From CAZGYE01 sp964530165 (lineage in GTDB: Bacteria > Planctomycetota > Planctomycetia > Planctomycetales > Planctomycetaceae), in NCBI GenBank assembly GCA_964530165.1, contig CAZGYE010000248.1, positions 1 through 9,071 of the forward strand: a stretch of 9,071 bases of DNA, in the 5' to 3' direction. The notes beneath the pieces were generated by a model. The model did no database searches. It had not been told where the DNA came from and saw only the letters and a list, made by a program, of their open reading frames with translations. This document shows positions 6,155 to 9,071 of this stretch, piece by piece; the stretch's first letter is position 1; each line of letters opens with the position of its first letter. The position numbers and the translations under genes were made by a program.

Positions 6155-6182
6155 GGCCGGGACCCCACCAAGAGCACCGGCC
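6155..6182 (+). other. GC-rich hairpin between HTH gene and primase
   Basis: GGCCGG (6155-6160) and CCGGCC (6177-6182) form a perfect 6-bp stem around a 16-nt loop, ending 11 nt before the primase RBS (GAAAGG, 6194-6199). There is no T tract, so an intrinsic terminator is unlikely. An attenuator, mRNA-processing or translational control hairpin is possible. Confidence 0.35.
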
Positions 6183-6206
6183 GCGTCATGTTTGAAAGGC
6201 TTCAAG

Positions 6207-8648
6207 ATGAATTCTACGAACAACGCTGCGCTACAACAAGTCCTGTCGCGGCTCCAAGGCGTGCAACAATCCGGCAACAGCTACATTTCGCTCTGCCCAG
6301 GCCATGACGATCATGATCCGAGCCTCTCTATTGGCGCGGGCGATGACGGTCGCGTGCTGTTGAAGTGCTTCGCCGGCTGCTCGACCGAAGATGTGCTTCG
6401 GGCGATCGGCCTGACATTCCAGGACCTGTACCCTGACCAACAGCAGCCGCAGCGATCTGCATGTAATCAGCAGAAGACGGCCGGGGCCCGCACGTCCGGT
6501 AAGCCGACAGGTAAGATCATCGCTGAATACGACTACCGCAACGAGAATGGAGAGTTGCTCTACCAAGCCCTTCGGTTTGATCCGAAGGACTTTCGGCAAC
6601 GCAAGCCGGATGGACAGGGCGGCTGGTCCTGGAGCGTCAAAGATGTCCCGAAGGTCCTGTATCGGTTGTCCGACATGATTGCTGCCAAGGACAGGGCAGT
6701 TCTCGTTACTGAGGGCGAGAAAGATGTTGATCGCCTTCATTCCATCGGATGCATTGCGACGTGTAACGTTGGCGGCGCCGGGAAATGGCTCGACGAATAC
6801 TCCGAGCAATTGCGAGGGCGAACGGTCATCATCCTTCCCGACAAGGATGAGCCCGGCCAAAAGCATGCTGAGAAAGTCGCCGCCGCCTTGCACGAGATCG
6901 CGAAGTCCGTCCGCATCCTCAAGCTCCCCGGACTTCCAGAAAAGGGCGACGTTAGCGACTGGATTGACGCCGGCGGAACACGAAAGAAGTTGGCGGAGTT
7001 GCACAGGGCCACGCCTGAGTGGAAATTACCCGAAGAACCTCGCGAGTGGAAGAAGCCGATTCCACTCGGCCTAGAGGTTCCTCCATTCCCCGTCGCTGTC
7101 CTCCCAACCTTCATCAGGAACTGGGTCTTGGCCGAGGCCATCGCGACCCAGACACCGGCCGATCTCCCGGCAATGCTTGTCTTGGCAGTCGTCGCCGCGT
7201 CCATTGCGAAGAAAGTCGAGGTCCGTGTCCGTGCCGGCTGGATCGAGCCAGCCAACATATACGTTCTCTCGCTGCTGGAATCAGGAAATCACAAGTCGGC
7301 TGTCTTTGCCGATGCGACGCATCCACTCCGCGAATTTGAGAGAGCGGAAATCGAACGGCTGGAACCGGATGTTCGCCGATCTCAATCTGAACGGAAGGTG
7401 CTGGATGAGCGAATCAAGCAATTTGAGACCAATCTCGTGAAAGTGAAGAACGAGACTGAACGCAGGCATTTGCAGCATGAACTGGACGCCCTGATCACCG
7501 AGCGTGCCGAATCAACTTACGTCGCTCGGCTGAAACTCCTGGTTGATGATTGCACGTCCGAAAAACTCGGAATGATTTTGGCTGAACAGGGAAGCCGAAT
7601 TGCATCCCTGTCAGCCGAGGGGGGCGTTTTCGATCTGATGGCTGGCTGCTACTCTAAGAACGGACTGGCCGACATCGACCTGTACCTGAAAGGTCATTCT
7701 GGGGAAGACCATCGTACAGATCGGGTTTCACGGCGTTCGGTGTCACTGACTCGCCCGGCTATCACGATGGGCTACACGATCCAGACGGACGTCCTGAAAG
7801 GACTGCTGGAGAAACCCACTTTTCGCGGCCGTGGTCTCCTCGCCCGGTTCCTGTACAGCCTGCCGGAGAGCCGTCTTGGGACGCGAGATATCAACCCCCC
7901 GCCGGTCCCTGAAGGCATCGCGGAAACCTACCGGCGACTGGTGTTGGCGCTGTGTGAAATGCCGTTTGACACCGACAATTCCGGGGAAACCAGCCCGCAC
8001 TATCTGAACCTGTCGCCGGAAGCACTTGGCGATCTGCACCGGCTGATGACCATGATCGAGCCGGAACTCGGAATCGGCGGACGTTTCGACTGTATGACGG
8101 ATTGGGGAGGAAAACTTGCCGGCGCGGTCGTCCGTATCGCTGGCATTCTGCACTCCGTCGAACACCCGGACCGACCGTGGGACACGCTCATTTCCCAGCA
8201 GACCATGGCGGCCGCTATCGCGATCGGACGGTACCTCGTTCCGCATGCCCGTGCCGCTTTTGAGTTGATGGGCGCTGACGCTGAACTCGAAGGGGCCAAG
8301 AAGATCCTGCGTTGGATCAAACAGAAGCGCCTCACGGAATTCTCCGCGAGGGATGCTCATCGGGCGATGCAGCGTCGGATCAAGAAGGCGGAGGACGTCG
8401 CTGCCTGCCTGAAAAAACTCGAAGCCCACAACATCATCCGCGATAAGGTCGAAGCAATCGCTCCTGGCAGGAAATCATCGGGACGACCGTCCTCACCAAT
8501 GTTTGAGGTCAACCCGGCCATCGACGATCCAGATACCCTGAAAAGCGCTGACAAAATTGACAAAACCCCCGAAGACGATCAGCCGCCGGAGCAGTCGGAG
8601 AATTCTGTCGGTTCTGTCAGCGCAACAGCCAAACTCGACTCCGGCTGA
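6207..8648 (+). CDS. Island primase: CHC2-type zinc finger, TOPRIM and DUF3987 ATPase
   Basis: This 813-residue replication protein is of the kind carried by phages, satellites and integrated plasmids. A DnaG-like zinc finger has C30, H33, C54 and C58 (CPGHDD ... KCFAGC). A TOPRIM domain follows, with EGEKD at 169-173 and DKD at 212-214 as acidic metal-binding residues, ending at GDVSDWIDAGG (~250). Residues ~290-690 are a DUF3987/YfjI-type ATPase-like domain with a P-loop variant ESGNHKS (358-364). A long charged helical segment (~370-440) is followed by DDCTSEKLGMIL and SAEGGVF (469-475). Residues ~697-770 look like a winged helix (ILRWIKQKRLTEFSARDAH), and the tail is low-complexity and acidic. 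The ATG at 6207 has GAAAGG 7 nt upstream; an in-frame TTG at 6192 is less likely. The product would synthesise primers and perhaps unwind DNA for the element's replication; the helicase role of DUF3987 is inferred. Confidence 0.85.
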   Translation: MNSTNNAALQQVLSRLQGVQQSGNSYISLCPGHDDHDPSLSIGAGDDGRVLLKCFAGCSTEDVLRAIGLTFQDLYPDQQQPQRSACNQQKTAGARTSGKPTGKIIAEYDYRNENGELLYQALRFDPKDFRQRKPDGQGGWSWSVKDVPKVLYRLSDMIAAKDRAVLVTEGEKDVDRLHSIGCIATCNVGGAGKWLDEYSEQLRGRTVIILPDKDEPGQKHAEKVAAALHEIAKSVRILKLPGLPEKGDVSDWIDAGGTRKKLAELHRATPEWKLPEEPREWKKPIPLGLEVPPFPVAVLPTFIRNWVLAEAIATQTPADLPAMLVLAVVAASIAKKVEVRVRAGWIEPANIYVLSLLESGNHKSAVFADATHPLREFERAEIERLEPDVRRSQSERKVLDERIKQFETNLVKVKNETERRHLQHELDALITERAESTYVARLKLLVDDCTSEKLGMILAEQGSRIASLSAEGGVFDLMAGCYSKNGLADIDLYLKGHSGEDHRTDRVSRRSVSLTRPAITMGYTIQTDVLKGLLEKPTFRGRGLLARFLYSLPESRLGTRDINPPPVPEGIAETYRRLVLALCEMPFDTDNSGETSPHYLNLSPEALGDLHRLMTMIEPELGIGGRFDCMTDWGGKLAGAVVRIAGILHSVEHPDRPWDTLISQQTMAAAIAIGRYLVPHARAAFELMGADAELEGAKKILRWIKQKRLTEFSARDAHRAMQRRIKKAEDVAACLKKLEAHNIIRDKVEAIAPGRKSSGRPSSPMFEVNPAIDDPDTLKSADKIDKTPEDDQPPEQSENSVGSVSATAKLDSG

Positions 8649-8934
8649 ACACACATCGGAAGCAGCCCGCCAAGAATGGACGGAGGATGAAGAGGTCCTC
8701 ATCGGCTGGTTTCACGATCGACGTGGCAAGCTGCCCACGAAACCTTTCGAGTTATCACCGGGCACCCAAGTCGCGGACCCGGAAAAATTCTACGCCTCAC
8801 TTGATCGTGACGCCGCCGCCGGTCCAACCGGCCCAAGAGCACGAACCGGGGCCTTGCAGGCCGACCTGCGGCGTCTGAGGGCGTTGTGCGTCCTCACCAC
8901 TGATCAGGCAGAACCTCCGAATGAATGTGATTGA
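8557..8934 (+). CDS. Small conserved hypothetical protein overlapping the primase end
   Basis: Up to 125 residues. The protein-like part starts at about 8677 with WTEDEEVLIGWFHDRRGKLP, continues with PFELSPGTQVADPEKFYASL and closes with GPRARTGALQADLRRLRALC. I recall the same 'W...LP..PF.L.PG..V.DP..FYA.L..D...GP.GPRA..GALQ.DLRRLR' block as a short protein next to primases in planctomycete islands; its function is unknown. The start is a problem. The only ATG/GTG/TTG in frame is a TTG at 8557, which overlaps the primase by 92 nt and lacks a good RBS. The residues before about 8647 read like the primase tail in the wrong frame. The frame lies +1 to the primase, and the conserved part begins just after the primase TGA (8646-8648). 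Alternatives are a rare start (CTG 8605 or 8614), translational coupling, a frameshifted fusion, or a sequencing error. Confidence 0.6.
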   Translation: MTKPPKTISRRSSRRILSVLSAQQPNSTPAEHTSEAARQEWTEDEEVLIGWFHDRRGKLPTKPFELSPGTQVADPEKFYASLDRDAAAGPTGPRARTGALQADLRRLRALCVLTTDQAEPPNECD

Positions 8935-8960
8935 TTCCACAAGGAAGGGAGTTGGCAAGG

Positions 8961-9071
8961 ATGAGCGATCTCAACAACACCACGACGGTAGACCTCCGCG
9001 GCGGCCCGTACCACGGCATCGCAGAACTGCCCGTGCATTTGCCCCCGTGGGCGGAAGGCGTGGTGCTCGGC
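8961..9071 (+). CDS. Hypothetical protein, N-terminal part (runs off the window)
   Basis: The first 37 codons of a gene are seen. The ATG at 8961 follows a strong purine-rich RBS (AAGGAAGGGAG, 8941-8951) with 9 nt spacing, 26 nt after the preceding gene, so it continues the island operon. The sequence has a polar start, then VDLRGGPYHGIAELPV. A 'GGPxxG' turn near the N-terminus is a pattern I recall in short phage and island hypothetical proteins. With 37 residues no function can be given. Confidence 0.6.
   Translation, partial: MSDLNNTTTVDLRGGPYHGIAELPVHLPPWAEGVVLG

Noticed and set aside
6231..7004. Minus-strand ORF of 257 aa opposite the primase
   Set aside because: It is the mirror of the zinc-finger and TOPRIM coding sequence, with no RBS or family-like motif.
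7743..8429. Minus-strand ORF of 228 aa opposite the primase
   Set aside because: It is antisense to the DUF3987 region with no motif. Long antisense frames are expected in GC-rich genes.

Overview
The window looks like an accessory region of a planctomycete-type genome. This is inferred from the protein families, whose nearest relatives, as I remember them, are Gemmata-like hypothetical and island genes. No rRNA, tRNA or housekeeping gene fixes the lineage. Coding density is high, base composition is GC-rich, and most starts are ATG with a Shine-Dalgarno sequence. I see no CRISPR array or RNA gene.

Left part (1-3656, minus strand). The left edge holds a short remnant of an IS4-superfamily/IS1634-like transposase. 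Next comes a small protein made of three DnaJ-type zinc-finger units (127-504). Directly upstream of it in the same direction is a large SNF2-family helicase closely resembling DrmD of class 1 DISARM anti-phage systems. The helicase gene is broken. A one-base loss in a GGCGGCGG tract near 1037-1046 moves its last ~170 codons into another frame. Its recognisable 5' end (3399-3656) has no start codon and runs into the next gene. No other DISARM gene (drmMI, drmA, drmB, drmC) is in the window, so this looks like a decaying remnant of a defence locus.

Middle (3675-4759). A small plus-strand hypothetical gene converges on a minus-strand gene, and their stop codons overlap in a 4-base TTAG. The minus-strand gene has the layout of a serine recombinase (resolvase-like N-domain plus recombinase domain), but the usual catalytic Ser/Arg motifs are absent.

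Right part (5071-9071, plus strand). A divergent intergenic region (4760-5070) leads into a run of co-directional genes typical of an integrated replication island or phage-satellite-like element. The order is: a hypothetical protein with a conserved C-terminal domain; an AlpA/MerR-type small HTH protein preceded by three 10-bp tandem repeats and an inverted repeat; a large primase (CHC2-type zinc finger, TOPRIM, DUF3987 ATPase, winged helix); a small conserved protein whose frame overlaps the primase end; and the start of another gene with an RGGPYHG motif cut by the window edge. The HTH protein probably regulates the module and the primase probably drives its replication. The other products have no assigned function.
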